A DNA stretch of 64,000 bases from the NCBI GenBank assembly GCA_021234155.1, contig JAJEKV010000002.1, positions 43,513,203 through 43,577,202 of the forward strand. Direction: 5' to 3'. Shown in pieces: positions 1 to 10,206 of the stretch. The notes under the pieces are model-generated. The model was not told where the DNA came from. It searched no databases and worked only from the letters and a program-made list of their open reading frames with translations. Positions within the stretch are counted from its first letter, which is position 1. The number at the start of each line of letters is the position of its first letter. Made by a program: the position numbers and the translations under genes. The stretch comes from Isoetes taiwanensis. Its lineage: Eukaryota; Streptophyta; Lycopodiopsida; Isoetales; Isoetaceae.

Positions 1-420
1 AAACTCTGCAAATGTTGTGACCGGAGTTTCCTTAGGTTGGTGCTTGAGTAGATCAAGCCACCAATCCTTAGCGACCCCTCCTAAATGACGTTCAGCAAAA
101 TAAAGCTGAGTGTCATCATCATCTTTGGTCTTGGCGAAATATGAGTTCAGATCTCGCAACCATGCAAAGAGTTCCTCTGCATCATCCGTGGCTGCCAAAT
201 AAGGTTTGAACTCAATTTTTCACATTGGCGCCCGATCTTAATACCAGCGACACGTGGATGTCACGCATCATGTGGCGGCTTCAATCTTAGAACCGCCCGA
301 AGCGAGTCCATGTCCTGAAGCTCCTGTATGCGAGCTAAAGCAGCTTCCAACTTTTCGCTCAAAATCGCATTGTCGGTCCAACTCCATTATCCGATCCACT
401 TCCTCAGCGGATTGGTCCAT
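1..420 (-). pseudogene. Ty3/Gypsy gag, N-terminal fragment, broken
   Basis: The minus strand from about 225 to 1 reads in one frame as a retrotransposon gag capsid segment, with an acidic stretch (KDDDDTQ), then AERHLGG and the aromatic DWWLDLLK motif typical of plant Gypsy gag. Upstream, a methionine at 418-420 starts a polar leader (MDQSAEEVDRIMELDRQC) in another frame, which stops at 268-270, so at least one frameshift separates the two parts. Its position just inside a tRNA primer-binding site (431-444) is where gag should start. The rest of the element lies left of the window. Gag would form the virus-like particle that packages the element RNA; this copy is probably dead. Confidence 0.75.
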
Positions 421-430
421 CACAACTTGA

Positions 431-444
431 AGCTCTGATACCAA
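431..444 (-). promoter_or_regulatory. tRNA-iMet-type primer-binding site
   Basis: On the minus strand this reads TTGGTATCAGAGCT, containing the TGGTATCAGAGC complement of the initiator methionine tRNA 3' end that primes minus-strand DNA synthesis in most plant LTR retrotransposons. It lies one base inside the LTR end at 446. Confidence 0.85.
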
Positions 445-445
445 C

Positions 446-602
446 TGTAACGTTCCTAATCGACATGCCCTTAACCAACTGGGCAAAACCGTCTAGACGT
501 TTATGAGTAGTCGCTTCTACCCATTTATGCCGGTGTCTCGGGAACGCCCCACAGGCACATTCAAGGTTCGAATACTCGGCGGTCTACCATGGGCCCGTTA
601 CA
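446..602 (-). repeat. Short LTR (157 bp), TGTAACG ends
   Basis: The segment has inverted ends TGTAACG and CGTTACA, starting TG and ending CA as retroviral-type LTRs do. On its left is a primer-binding site followed by gag. On its right, 603-614 reads on the minus strand as a purine tract (GTGGGAGAGAC) of the kind that primes plus-strand synthesis. An LTR with internal-type sequence on both sides suggests two tandem element copies sharing one LTR, or a recombination product. 157 bp is short for a plant Gypsy LTR. Confidence 0.6.
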
Positions 603-690
603 GTCTCTCCCACTAGAACTATGCTCGTCCTCGAGCATCCAAGGCTATACCATGTCTATGTCATACCATGAGAGAGACTAGAACTATGCT
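603..690 (-). promoter_or_regulatory. Polypurine tract and flanking repeats of a Gypsy 3' end
   Basis: The minus strand carries GTGGGAGAGAC directly against the LTR, preceded by CGAGGACGAGCATAG. That resembles the CTGAGGACAGCATTATCC plus purine tract found before the second LTR at 5466-5490. A direct repeat CTAGAACTATGCTCG occurs at about 613 and 674. No coding continues here; 690-1165 holds nothing I recognise. Confidence 0.5.
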
Positions 691-1165
691 CGGGTCCATT
701 ATGTTAATTATTCCATGACCTCAAGTACAAATGGGTATCCTTGTTGAACTACAATGTAATGTAATTTCCCTTGTAGTTTCATGAATTCATATTTCTATTA
801 GCAAGTAGCTTATAGCCTTACAAAGTTCTGTGTTCCAGCTATAAATTTGCACATGAGATGGCATGCAAGAAATGACAAGTCACATTTCCATCCATGTTTT
901 TATTGGGCAAGATTACTCCCCGCAAAACAGGAGGAGCATGGTAAAATACACAAAAATAGTAAAAGAAAACCTTAATCAATTTTAGATTTCTTCTGTTTGA
1001 TCAACGGTTCGCATTCAAACTTCTTCGTAAGCCGTTGCAATTTCTAAGATGGATTAGAACCAGTTACTCTACTGTCAACAAATATTCTTAGGCATGCGAC
1101 AAGAAGGAAAGTGGTGTCAGCTTATTGAATTGGGAATCCAAATGGAAGATGGCCTTTATGTATAA

Positions 1166-1260
1166 GGGAAAATACCCCTCGAGGGTTTTTTGGGGGAAAA
1201 TCTGCGAGGCGGCGCCACCGAGCAGATTGCCCCCAGAAAACCCAAGTGGGGTATTTTCCC
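1166..1260. repeat. Foldback hairpin element A (95 bp)
   Basis: Two arms of about 40 bp are near-complementary: GGGAAAATACCCC at 1166-1178 pairs with GGGGTATTTTCCC at 1248-1260, and pairing continues inward with a few mismatches to CTGC/GCAG. A GC-rich loop of about 16 bases (GGCGGCGCC core) separates them. Open reading through the hairpin on both strands is a by-product of symmetry. It could be a tiny foldback transposon, a deletion derivative, or a hairpin RNA source. No host gene is nearby; 1261-1996 shows nothing further. Confidence 0.8.
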
Positions 1261-1996
1261 ATGCGTAATCAATAAGAGGCTAAAATTTCCAGTAAAATCA
1301 TGCCACGTGGCATGCTTCCTCTCTGTTCTGGCAGGGCTCCGTTCTGGCAAAGCTTGGCGGCAGGACGATCCCTTGAATGAGCACGGCAACGGACTTGGAA
1401 TGCTTAGCAATACAAACCTTATTCAAGGGATTTGGACTTAGCAACGGATTTGATATTTAACAACGGATTTAAGCAATGGTTCTGGCTTAGCAATGAATTT
1501 AGGCTCTACAACTTGATTGCCGGAGCTCTACATCTTGATTTTTGAGTTTCTACAAAGTTTTATTGCAAGATTCTCACATACACTGCTGGGATAGATATGC
1601 GGGTTGCTGGCCGCCATCCCGGCCCAACGCCTGGGACAATGGGTATAACATATCAAAAAATACATTTAAAGACATGAAGCAGATGTCTACAGAAAAGAGT
1701 TAATGCATGTTTAAAAGCATGACGACCAGCCTATTGATGTCCAATGCTGGAAGACGAACCTAATAGAGGAACTTGTAAGGGACCTTAGTCATTTAATGAG
1801 GTCTTCATAGAGAACTTTTAGCAATTTATACGGCCACTACAACCTATTTCAAGGTCGTCGAGAAATCCAAATTTCTCTAACTAATTAATTCTTGCTTTTT
1901 TGGGCTGCGTTGTTATAGGCTAAGGCCTGACAGTCAGGCAGCATCATTCTAGTTGGTGCTTGAGAGTAATATCTATACATATGAATAATGCCTCCC

Positions 1997-3049
1997 TTTT
2001 TTTTTTTCCTGGAGAGAAGGGATTTTATATTAGTCATAAATAGTTACATAACAAAGAAGGTTGTAAAAACCAACCTGTAAACTTACACATAAAACAAAGG
2101 AAAAGTAGGGTAGTAGGCCCCGCTCTTTACCACTCTGATCCAAGAAGGACTACATGCCAAAATTCCCTTTATTGAACCAAAATGTTCCACAACCTCTATG
2201 CAGGAATGTACATCAGAAGAAAAACATCAGCTGACCTCAAAGGCTATCACAGTAGTCTCCTTTTTAGGGCTCAAGCACACTTTTCTACTAATGCCGGTCC
2301 ATGAGCAGGAATTGATCAGGATCCGACTCCTCCTCTTCATCATCAATTATCACCAGATCTGTAGCCGCCAGGTCCACCTGCCATCCAATGTCAACCCAAT
2401 CTGGGGGGGAATGCAAAGTACCAGAGGGGACGAGTATTAGAGAATAGAATTAGAGCCTCTCCTTGAGCATCTTGTTTTGCTTTATGATGATAGAACATGT
2501 CTCAGAACATATGGAATTGCTCTTCAGTAAGCAGCCTAAGAACCTATCTAAGATAAAGGCTTGGTAACCATTAAGCAAGAAGGGCTTCAGATTTAACAGA
2601 TCAGAAGCTATGCTAGGAGTTAAAGGCCAAAGGTGTTCATTGGTGAATAACTCAGTAGAAGTTGCATAGGCCGATAGGTCCTCAAAGTTCGGCTTACAAT
2701 TCATCCTCGTTGTGAATGCTATCAGCATCTCTGAATATCACAAAATAGTCATTAGTAAGAACCATGTCATTGCAGATGAATACATTAATAAAACCTTCAA
2801 ATCTACCTATAGCCGACCAACCACTATCTGCTTTTTCTAACTTTCTAACTTTAGGGGTCGTAGCAGTTTTGGATAGTTGGAAAGCTACTTTTATCCAAGT
2901 AACGTCGACTCTTTTGTTTGAATAGTTAACTCTGTTCCTGTGTTTCAATATGGCCCAAAGAATAGAATAGAATGGAGCTGTTTGTTTAGCTGTATTAGGA
3001 AAATGATTCGATCCCTTATGCACATTCATAGGATTGGCCCAATTGCCAA
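1997..3049 (-). mobile_element. LINE relic, 3' part (interrupted by a hAT-like element)
   Basis: A run of T at about 1999-2009 is the poly(A) tail of a minus-strand element. ORFs at 2694-3029 and 2450-2728 (minus) read as the region just after the zinc-binding domain of a plant LINE, including an ILWAILKHRN segment like the FLWAIWKHRN that follows the C-terminal cysteine-histidine motif. The preceding zinc-binding part lies at 3932-4130, so the LINE is one copy split by the insertion 3058-3923. Frameshifts and stops make it a pseudogene. Confidence 0.55.
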
Positions 3050-3931
3050 ATTATAACCATGGTATTTTTTAATCTCCCTACATATTTGAAGGGGCATAAA
3101 ATATTGGCCACTACTTATCTTGGAGAAATTGCTAATCGTAGTTTGGCCTGGCCATTTTTCGAATTGTTATGCCAAGAGGTTGTAACTTAACTGGCAAAAC
3201 CATGGAACTAATTTTTTTTCAAAAAAATCAAATTGGCCACATCCATACATCTAGCATGTAAAGTCGATATCCTGTCTATGATGCTCTATATAGTTATCAG
3301 AAAAAAAATGCATGCTATGCCTCTCTTATTATAAGATCAGTTAACATGTTGTCTGTAGATAGCACAACTGGTTTTGGTAGGGTGAATCTCACCAGAAACC
3401 ATTTGGAAACTAACCTTGATTTGATTTGGGAAGATGAAGAGCAAATTCAGGCAGGATGATGAAGAGCAGATTTGGGATGCAAATTGCAAATCGAATAAAA
3501 AAAATTGAACCAAGTCATCAGAAGGAAAAACACCGTATTATTATAAAGACCATTAGACTTCTAGGGCTAGACTCGAAACAAGTTTTAGAGCCCCCTAAGT
3601 GGCAATCTTATGTCCCTATACGTGGCTAATATAGAGCCTGGCCACACCCCTAAAGAAATTAAAATTGTTGTATGTTCTAAATGGCCTTCCCAAGAAGTTG
3701 CTTGTGCGTGTGATATTTTGAAATGGCCATGCTCTATAGGTTTAAAGATTTAGCAAATATTAAATTGGCCACTTATAGAGTGAGAGTAATAAGTTGGTGG
3801 TTTGAACTGGCCACTACCCCTTCATCATGGTGAGATTGCATCCTACTCCGGCGTGGCCGACTATTTTTCAAAAAATGTGAATGTGTGGCCCGACTGGCCC
3901 GCCGGGGCCACTAAAAAACCCTGATTATAAC
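3050..3931. mobile_element. Non-autonomous hAT-like element with 8-bp target duplication
   Basis: ATTATAAC occurs at 3050-3057 and again at 3924-3931, an 8-bp target duplication typical of hAT transposons. Between them, 3058-3923 (866 bp) starts CATGGTATTTTTTAATC and ends, read inverted, CAGGGTTTTTTAGTGGCC: imperfect terminal inverted repeats starting with CA as in the Ac/hAT group. TGGCCAC-type motifs recur inside (about 3106, 3235, 3768, 3811 and at the right end), as expected for subterminal transposase-binding sites. No transposase ORF is present, so it would depend on an enzyme made elsewhere. It sits inside a LINE, which dates it as the younger insertion. Confidence 0.75.
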
Positions 3932-4130
3932 CTTTCTCTTTGAGCTAGCTATCCAGCCATCTCCAAAATTCCCTTATCTTTGGGCAATTTAAAACGTGGG
4001 GGATAGTTTCAATTCTATGGCCATATAGTTTACATTGAGGAGAGTCAACCTAATATGGGAACCTAGCATGCATGATCTGATTTGTAGGAAGGACTTGATA
4101 AAGGCATCTCCAGACAGTCTGAACCTTAGG
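3932..4130 (-). pseudogene. LINE reverse transcriptase zinc-binding region, fragment
   Basis: Minus-strand reading gives GHRIETIPHVLNCPKIREFW, matching the cysteine/histidine zinc-binding region (zf-RVT) at the C-terminus of plant LINE ORF2, where the pattern is C..C...ETI.H....C....W. It continues into 1997-3049 once the hAT-like insertion is removed. The upstream reverse transcriptase is missing, so this LINE is 5'-truncated. About 4131-4840 is AT-rich with nothing recognised. Confidence 0.6.
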
Positions 4131-4839
4131 TTGAGAATAAGATTTCTAATTATTTATCATGTATATTGCAATCATTTTGTTTACACAAGATCTACACAAG
4201 GATTTCTTTCAAGGTAATCCTTGTTAGAAACTGGTTTTCAGAAAGAAACAGACAGAATTTTACTTGGATTTCAACAAACATAAACATGAATTATTCACTT
4301 TCACATAAACTAACACTCATAATAATAAAAAAAAGAAGGCATCATGCATAAGCAATGATGGACCGATTCTGCACCAGGACACTCAGGCAAGAAGCAGAGA
4401 GCAGACACGAATAGGCACAAAAAGGGTGCATTTTCATTCACGTTGTTTTTCTCTTATACAATTCCAATAGAATTTGGACCATTAAACAATTATAATCTTT
4501 GCCGTCCATGTGGATAACTAGAGAAACTTCCTTAAGCTCCAAGATTTTGACATATAAGCGATCCTTAATCTTCCATCTCTTCCAATCACATAATTTGTGC
4601 TTTCTTTTACAATTTTTGCACCATTAAAATAGTCTTGAACCATGGAATATAGGGGTCTTCTACCATACTCAATGTCAACTCCTTAGTTATAACACAAAAT
4701 AACATCATAATTGCGCATTTTCTCCCATTTGCAAAACAAGACACTATAATCATGCCAAATATGCTCCAAGCTGCTTCAAAAACAAAATTTGGCCACATCA
4801 CAATACATCTAAGCCTAATCACATGCATCTAACTTACAG

Positions 4840-5465
4840 TTAGGTTTCATCGATTAGGGTTCAAAACCTAGACTGAGGGTTCTAGGAAGGCTCTACTAGC
4901 AAGATAAGATACTAGCTCATCTGGAATCCTAGGTTCCAGATGATCTACCTATGAAGCTACTATGAATACCTGCTCTCGGACGAACTTCCTTTGACTCGTG
5001 GGGTCTCCATGACTTGTCAATGAGTTGAGTGATTCCTCCTCCTTCTGCTGAGTGCACTGCCTTGGGGTTGTCGATCTGAGCTATGCCGCAATGAACGGTG
5101 TTCGAAATGGAGTTCTGAGCAAAGAACAGGTCTCAAGGCAGGTGGAGCCAAAAAGTGGCCTAGGGTTAGGGTTAGGGTTAGGGTTAGGGTTAGGGTTAGG
5201 GTTAGGATTAGGGTTAGGGTACTTATAGGTTAGGGTTCCATGTCACTGCCACGTGGCTCCAATGGGGTGCTTCCATGTGGTGGGTACCCACTAGGTTGAG
5301 GCCATGTGGAAATGGCCTTAAGCCTAAGGTTGGCTAAGTTATGTAAATAACTTAGCCATGCTCCTTTTCCACTTACTATGGTGTACAAGGCTATAATGAT
5401 AGGCTTGTACGGTGACGAGGCCTAGAAATATACATTTTTATGCGTATATTTCGGGGAACGTTACA
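4840..5465 (-). repeat. Chromovirus LTR (left limit approximate)
   Basis: On the minus strand a new segment begins TGTAACGTTCCCC at 5465, right after the purine tract AAGGGGGGAGAA (5466-5477). This is the standard 3' boundary of a Gypsy internal region. The LTR then contains a TATA-like CTATAAGT at 5222-5229, followed at once by the CCCTAA-type array (5161-5220), which would lie in the transcript leader. The left end was not located because no clean inverted end or target duplication was visible; 4840 is an estimate. It belongs with the pol fragment at 6312-6895. Confidence 0.55.
5161..5220 (+). repeat. Interstitial telomere-like array, ten TTAGGG-type hexamers
   Basis: Ten tandem hexamers TAGGGT, the eighth varied to TAGGAT. 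The unit is the six-base TTAGGG, not the seven-base TTTAGGG of most land plants. It lies inside an LTR just after a TATA-like box, so it is more likely part of the element than a healed chromosome end. Confidence 0.9.
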
Positions 5466-5490
5466 TTCTCCCCCCTTAGGATAATGCTGT
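5466..5490 (-). promoter_or_regulatory. Polypurine tract of a chromovirus
   Basis: Minus strand reads GAGGACAGCATTATCCTAAG followed by GGGGGAGAA directly before the LTR start. A GAGGAC...purine-tract arrangement at the end of the Gypsy internal region is common in plant chromoviruses and primes plus-strand DNA. Confidence 0.75.
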
Positions 5491-5799
5491 CCTCAGCATT
5501 ACGCTAAGGTGACGAACCTGCACTATCCCTGCAAGATCACACATATGAATATAAAGACTTACTTTATTGAAACGATCAACTTGTTATTAGCTACTTATTA
5601 TGTATATATAGGCTATATTTGTACCTATACAAAATTATATAGCTGTCACAAGTGTTACTTATCACAATATATCCATAACATTATTACAGCAGTTATTAGG
5701 AGTTCATAGTTAAGTTCAAAATTATGACTCATGCCTTCTCGTAATGTGCTCCCTCGTCCATGCTCCCCTTCACTGGCCTGCACAAGTAGCACATTATAT

Positions 5800-6300
5800 T
5801 AGTTTAGTTAATAAGTTTGTGGTTTCAGGGGACCACCCCCCTTACTACCTCCATCAGCCGAAATACTAGCTCAAGGTTACCTCTACTACATTGCACTTGA
5901 TCATGGCCCTTAGGATTTGAGCTTAAGGACCATTTAAGATGATCCTATCATCGCCCATGATCGGGTGCTACCTTGTACAAGATCCCCTTGATCGAGTACA
6001 CCAATGCCTCATGCCCCCGGGGGTTTAAGCTAGGGAACGTCTCACGATCCCATCATCGCGCATGATCACGCGTACCTCACCATGAGGCCCCTATGGTCAT
6101 GTGCATGTGCCCTGCATCGTGGCATAGAGATCATCCAAGTGATGGTCTCATCATCGCCCACCATGCTGCGCTCCTCTCACATGACCTTTCTGGTCACGCG
6201 CACTCTTGGTGCGTGCTGGCCTAGAGAACACCTTTGGAGAGTATCTCATCATCGCCTACACTCCATGATTCCCACGTATGCACCCTACTAGCCTAGAATG
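5800..6300. repeat. Diverged repeats with TCATCGCCCATGATC core, 3' region of chromovirus
   Basis: The motif ATCATCGCCCATGATC or close variants recurs about every 70-110 bp (about 5948, 6053, 6151, 6247) between the chromodomain stop and the polypurine tract. ORF-like reading through here is incidental. It looks like a degenerate minisatellite inside the element's 3' untranslated segment. Confidence 0.5.
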
Positions 6301-6311
6301 CATACACTTTC

Positions 6312-6895
6312 CTACATATACATTAAGACATAACAAAGCTTAGCTAAATCACCTGACAGTTTGGCATTGACCAATTCGGAGATGACTTGGCCGTTGAATT
6401 GCTTCATGAAGTCCAGATATTGCTTCTTTAAATCTTGCTTCAATACCCATGTTGCATCTTTCCACGGGCAAGTGCTTCCACTTGACTAAATATTGAAGGA
6501 ACTGGGACCTTCTTGTCTTTTCAAATGCCTTATCGAGAATTAACTCAGGAATTATCTCGATTTGCTCCTGTTGACTTTGAGATGGGCTGGCAATTCGGCT
6601 TGTAGGCTTGATTCCTTACTCGCTCTAAGATCTTGAAAGGTCCCGCCCATCTTGGAGCAAGCTTCTTGCAATTTCCGATTTGAAACTTTGCTTGCTTGAC
6701 CGTTATCTTAAGCCAAACCTTATCCCCAACTTGGAATTCTCTTGTATGATTGTCGGCTATGCTCTTTTGCCGACTTCTTGCTGCCAGAAGATAGTCTCTA
6801 ACTTCTTCCACTCACTGCTGCATATCGGTCAACATTTATTGAGAAACTTCAACTTTAGACACTTGGGTTATGCCAAGTGTCTAGTACACTCATTG
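6312..6895 (-). pseudogene. Chromovirus pol C-terminus with chromodomain
   Basis: The minus strand from 6895 gives the end of a Gypsy integrase: KVEVSQ, a premature stop, then VEEVRDYLLAARSRQKS, FQVGDKVWLKI and KLAPRWAGPFKILERV, the conserved GPF/Y-type module. Next comes a chromodomain (about 6400-6540) with FLQYLVKWKHLPVE, then after a one-base shift DATWVLKQDL, so the aromatic chromodomain residues Y, W and W are seen. It ends at the stop 6312-6314. Chromodomains direct integration to marked heterochromatin. The upstream pol is gone (break near 6900), there is one in-frame stop and one frameshift, so it is inactive. Confidence 0.85.
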
Positions 6896-7030
6896 AAATG
6901 ATGTGGATTTTTTTTTGGCTCCAATCATGATAAAGGGGAACATGATGGGAAGGCTACAGAGCTAAAACAGTGGCTAAGGGAGTTGATCAAGAGGTCACAT
7001 TCTATAAAAGTATAATGTGCTGTTGATATT

Positions 7031-7951
7031 GTGAATATAGCCAGGAAGAATTTCCCATTTGTTGCTCCATCTTCAAGTGTAAACAAGAAACCAGTAAGAA
7101 GGTGTTTTGGGGAAGTGATAAATGTAGATAGGAAGAATGAGGACACGAGGAACATTCATTTTGTGCATGCATTTAACTTGGCATCTCCTATGCAATTGCA
7201 TATAAGGCGTTTATCTTATTTCTATGCATATTGCCTTGATGCACAATGGAAGAAGTGTCTGAATAAGGAATATGTAGATGATCTGGAGCTCGCAGTTATT
7301 GAGCCAATCAAGGTTATAGCTGATGTACGAGTTGCGTAGATCTGAAAGAGCTCTTTTCTCTGGAGATGCAACTATGTTGAGTGATTTGGTAAGGGAAGGA
7401 CATAATTTCATTGTCGTAGCTCCAAAGGACAATGATGAGGGCTCCTTATTTTGGCTATGTTGAGTGATTTGATAAGGGAAGGACATAATTTCATTGTCGT
7501 AGCTCCAAAGGACAATGGTGAGGGCTCCTTATTTTGGATGTTATTGCGTACAAAAGAGAAATACATGGTTTAGATAGATTTTGAAGCCTATGGAGATTGG
7601 TTCTATAAAGGGGAAGAAGTTTTAAAGGAAACTTACTACAAAAAATTCCCAATATCGCTTACAAGTTTTACTTTATGTTCTAACGCGCCAAAAGGCATTG
7701 TTTATGCAACCCAAGTTTGCGCAATAGGACTTGACATGGCACAAGCAAAACATAGGCTAAAAGGAAACCAGGTTGTTTACAAATTTTATGAAGCTGATAG
7801 TGAAGAGATTTTAGACAACAGGCCTTCAATTAAAAAAAAGAAGAATTTAGACAATCTCCTTGATGTGCTATCAGACGAGAGGATTAAACATTCAGCAAAA
7901 TCATTTCCAGTTTTTCATAGTGAAGGTATTTGGCTTGGGCAGGTCTACTAG
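7031..7951 (+). pseudogene. Unrecognised coding block with an internal 83-bp duplication
   Basis: Three consecutive readable stretches lie on the plus strand: 7031-7339 (102 residues; RRLSYFYAYCLDAQWKKCLN), then in another frame a segment with GHNFIVVAPKDN and GSLFWLL, then 7580-7951 with GDWFYKGEEV, ETYYKKFP and a lysine-rich tail. The middle segment is copied in tandem (7374-7456 and 7457-7537, about 97% alike). Because the unit is 83 bp it shifts the frame, giving a clear cause of death for the gene. An in-frame stop also follows the second copy. I do not recognise the family; the pattern suggests a multi-copy plant protein carried by transposons, but that is a guess. Confidence 0.4.
7374..7537 (+). 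repeat. 83-bp tandem duplication inside a broken gene
   Basis: Two copies starting ATGTTGAGTGATTTG differ at only a few positions (T/A and A/G changes), so the duplication is recent compared with the decay around it. From 7952 to 9390 the sequence is AT-rich with one short ORF (8430-8750) that I cannot assign and no other feature. Confidence 0.85.
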
Positions 7952-9390
7952 TTTATAGTTGCTTGATTTATTGGAATTTAGTTAGTGTTACACATCTGTT
8001 AGTGTTGCAATTACTGTTGTAGTTAGTGTTATTAGACAAATCAAGTTTTGACCTGTACAAGCTATTTGGGTTGAATGGCTTCTTGAGGGGTCTGCTTTAT
8101 ATTTGTGCAGTTATGATGTCTTTGTGAAGTTGTTAAGCATGTTATTTGCAACTATAAGTGACAAAAACAAATTGAAGGATCTACCAGAAAAGAGTTGATG
8201 TAAATCTCTTATTATGTTGATGTAAATCTGTTATTATATTGTTGATGTTGAATCATCAACAATCAGTTATTTGAAGTCAAAATTTGGACTTATATTGTAC
8301 TGTTAGTTGCATCTTGAATAAAAAGAAATATCCTTGCTCTGGTTTGGAAATATTTGTTTGGATGTATATTTGTATTATCACTGTTTTGATTTGGAAGTAC
8401 TAGATTTGCATTGTTCCATCTATTATTAAGTGTTGGCTGCAGCAAGAGAAAGAAAGGTGATAACAGTGCGAAGAAAAGCTTTAACAGAGCAAATTATTGG
8501 CATTGACCAAAACATTGTAGTATCTCGCGTTCAAATACTTAAAACAATTGATCTCATGGAAGTAACTAAATTGGCAAGGAGAGACTTACGACAAATTGGA
8601 ACAGATATATGCATGAAACTCTTGCAAACTTGCACTCAAATTAAACACTTTCACAGTTTTTTTGCACACAAAATTAACATTTGCGAACACAAATTGAATA
8701 CAGATGGCACATTTGCATTTGGATTGAACATCTGCACCTATAAAATATAGTACAATGATAGATCTGTAACTACAATCTAAGTAAAACCTTACAAAAAAAA
8801 TTGCAAATCAATGGAAATCAATTAATCTCAACCTTGGACCTGCAATATGTCAACAAACACAAACAACGCCAAAGAAATATTAGTCGAACACAAGCAGATC
8901 TTAGCAAAAGATTTTGATTCACATAAATACATTGCAAACAAAATTAGTGCTCTAAAAATTTCAAAACAACCTCATACAAAACAACACTTATATTAGCCAG
9001 CAACCAAGAAAAGGTTTTAAGTCCATATTAGCTAAGATTTTTTTTTTGTCAAAAAGGGTTAGCTATTTATAAAAGCGGATTTTTTGCTCCTAATAGAACT
9101 CACATGCATAGGAAGGGCTCAGGACTTCATACATGCACCAGGAATCCCCATGTCTCACAAAGTTTACTTCCAGATGCATCATTTGGCGCAGTGGTGCTGC
9201 CTCAGCCCAAGCTAGAATTTGATCCACGATTTTTCCTTAGACTCTGTCGGCTCCAACTGCCATTTGGCATAATATCTTTAATCTTTTTCCTTTATAATTG
9301 GAAGCAAGACTTTATAAGCTGGGCAAATATATTTTCTGCAAGGCATATACCACCAGCAAGATCTTTACACAACGAAAATTGCATCCATAA

Positions 9391-9487
9391 TTTCTCATGT
9401 TCGAAATTCTAGAATTAAACAAGCATAATTTCTCATATTCGTAAACAAGCATAATTTCTCATATTCGAAATTCTAGAATTAAACAAG
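9391..9487 (+). repeat. Short tandem repeats, CATAATTTCTCATATTCG
   Basis: The motif CATAATTTCTCATATTCG occurs three times with variations, and TTCGAAATTCTAGAATTAAAC twice in shortened form, giving a small slippage-type array. No coding sense. The ORFs at 9493-9789 on both strands have no recognisable product. Confidence 0.7.
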
Positions 9488-9984
9488 GTTAAATGGCAAC
9501 AACAAATCCATACCTTGTTTTAATCTATGTCTGTTTGAAAGTAAATGCTTGTCGTTTCACAGCCAGGCTATGTGAACAGTCGAATCTTGTAGACAAGCCA
9601 CTTACCTTGGAGATGTTTAGCTGGACGACCAACTTATCAATCCAAGCATCATGGCAATTAGTGATTCTATGGTTAGTCGAAATCCCAAGATCCAGAAATC
9701 CGAATTCTAGACCAATCAAAGGCCAACTTGAATCATCCAATAAAACCATACTTTTGGTTATAAAATTTAAGCAACCTACTTTTTCTTGAGTCCCCCCTCA
9801 AGAACATGAAGTTCTAAAAACTGTCATTTAAAAAAACTCCAGATACAAGCATGTCATATGTGATTTTGAGATGCTTATCCACTACCATAAGCATTTACAA
9901 GTCAAATAGTGATATGTGATCCGCCATCGATCTGGCTATGCCCTTTGGGCAGTCGTTTTGTCGCCACATGCAAAGCCTTAATAT

Positions 9985-10206
9985 TACGTCAAGGTAAGTG
10001 GATGTCTTATGTTATTTTCTTGATTCATTCTTTTGCAGAATGACAGATCGCCTTACCGAAACTTGCAGAATCCAGCCAAGCTTACCTTGACGTAGTGGAA
10101 TGGAAAGGGGTTAGGCATTCTTGCGCCCCCGACTCCGAGAATCGACGCCTCGATTTTGCGGGATTTTTCGGGGTCGGCAAGAATGCCCCGACCCTTTCCA
10201 TTCCAC
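9985..10206. repeat. Composite double-hairpin element B
   Basis: Two foldbacks are joined end to end. The first has arms TACGTCAAGGTAAG (9985-9998) and CTTACCTTGACGTA (10081-10094). The second starts at the next base, with GTGGAATGGAAAGGG pairing with CCCTTTCCATTCCAC (10192-10206) and continuing inward through GGCATTCTTGC/GCAAGAATGCC. A related pair in the opposite order is at 59543-59677, which indicates a mobile family rather than chance. Confidence 0.8.

Noticed and set aside
1156-1441. Two overlapping ORFs (84 and 83 residues) on opposite strands
   Set aside because: They read through the symmetrical hairpin A; no domain and composition follows the inverted repeat.
5161-5220. True chromosome end or healed telomere
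   Set aside because: Only ten units, inside an LTR with normal element sequence on both sides.
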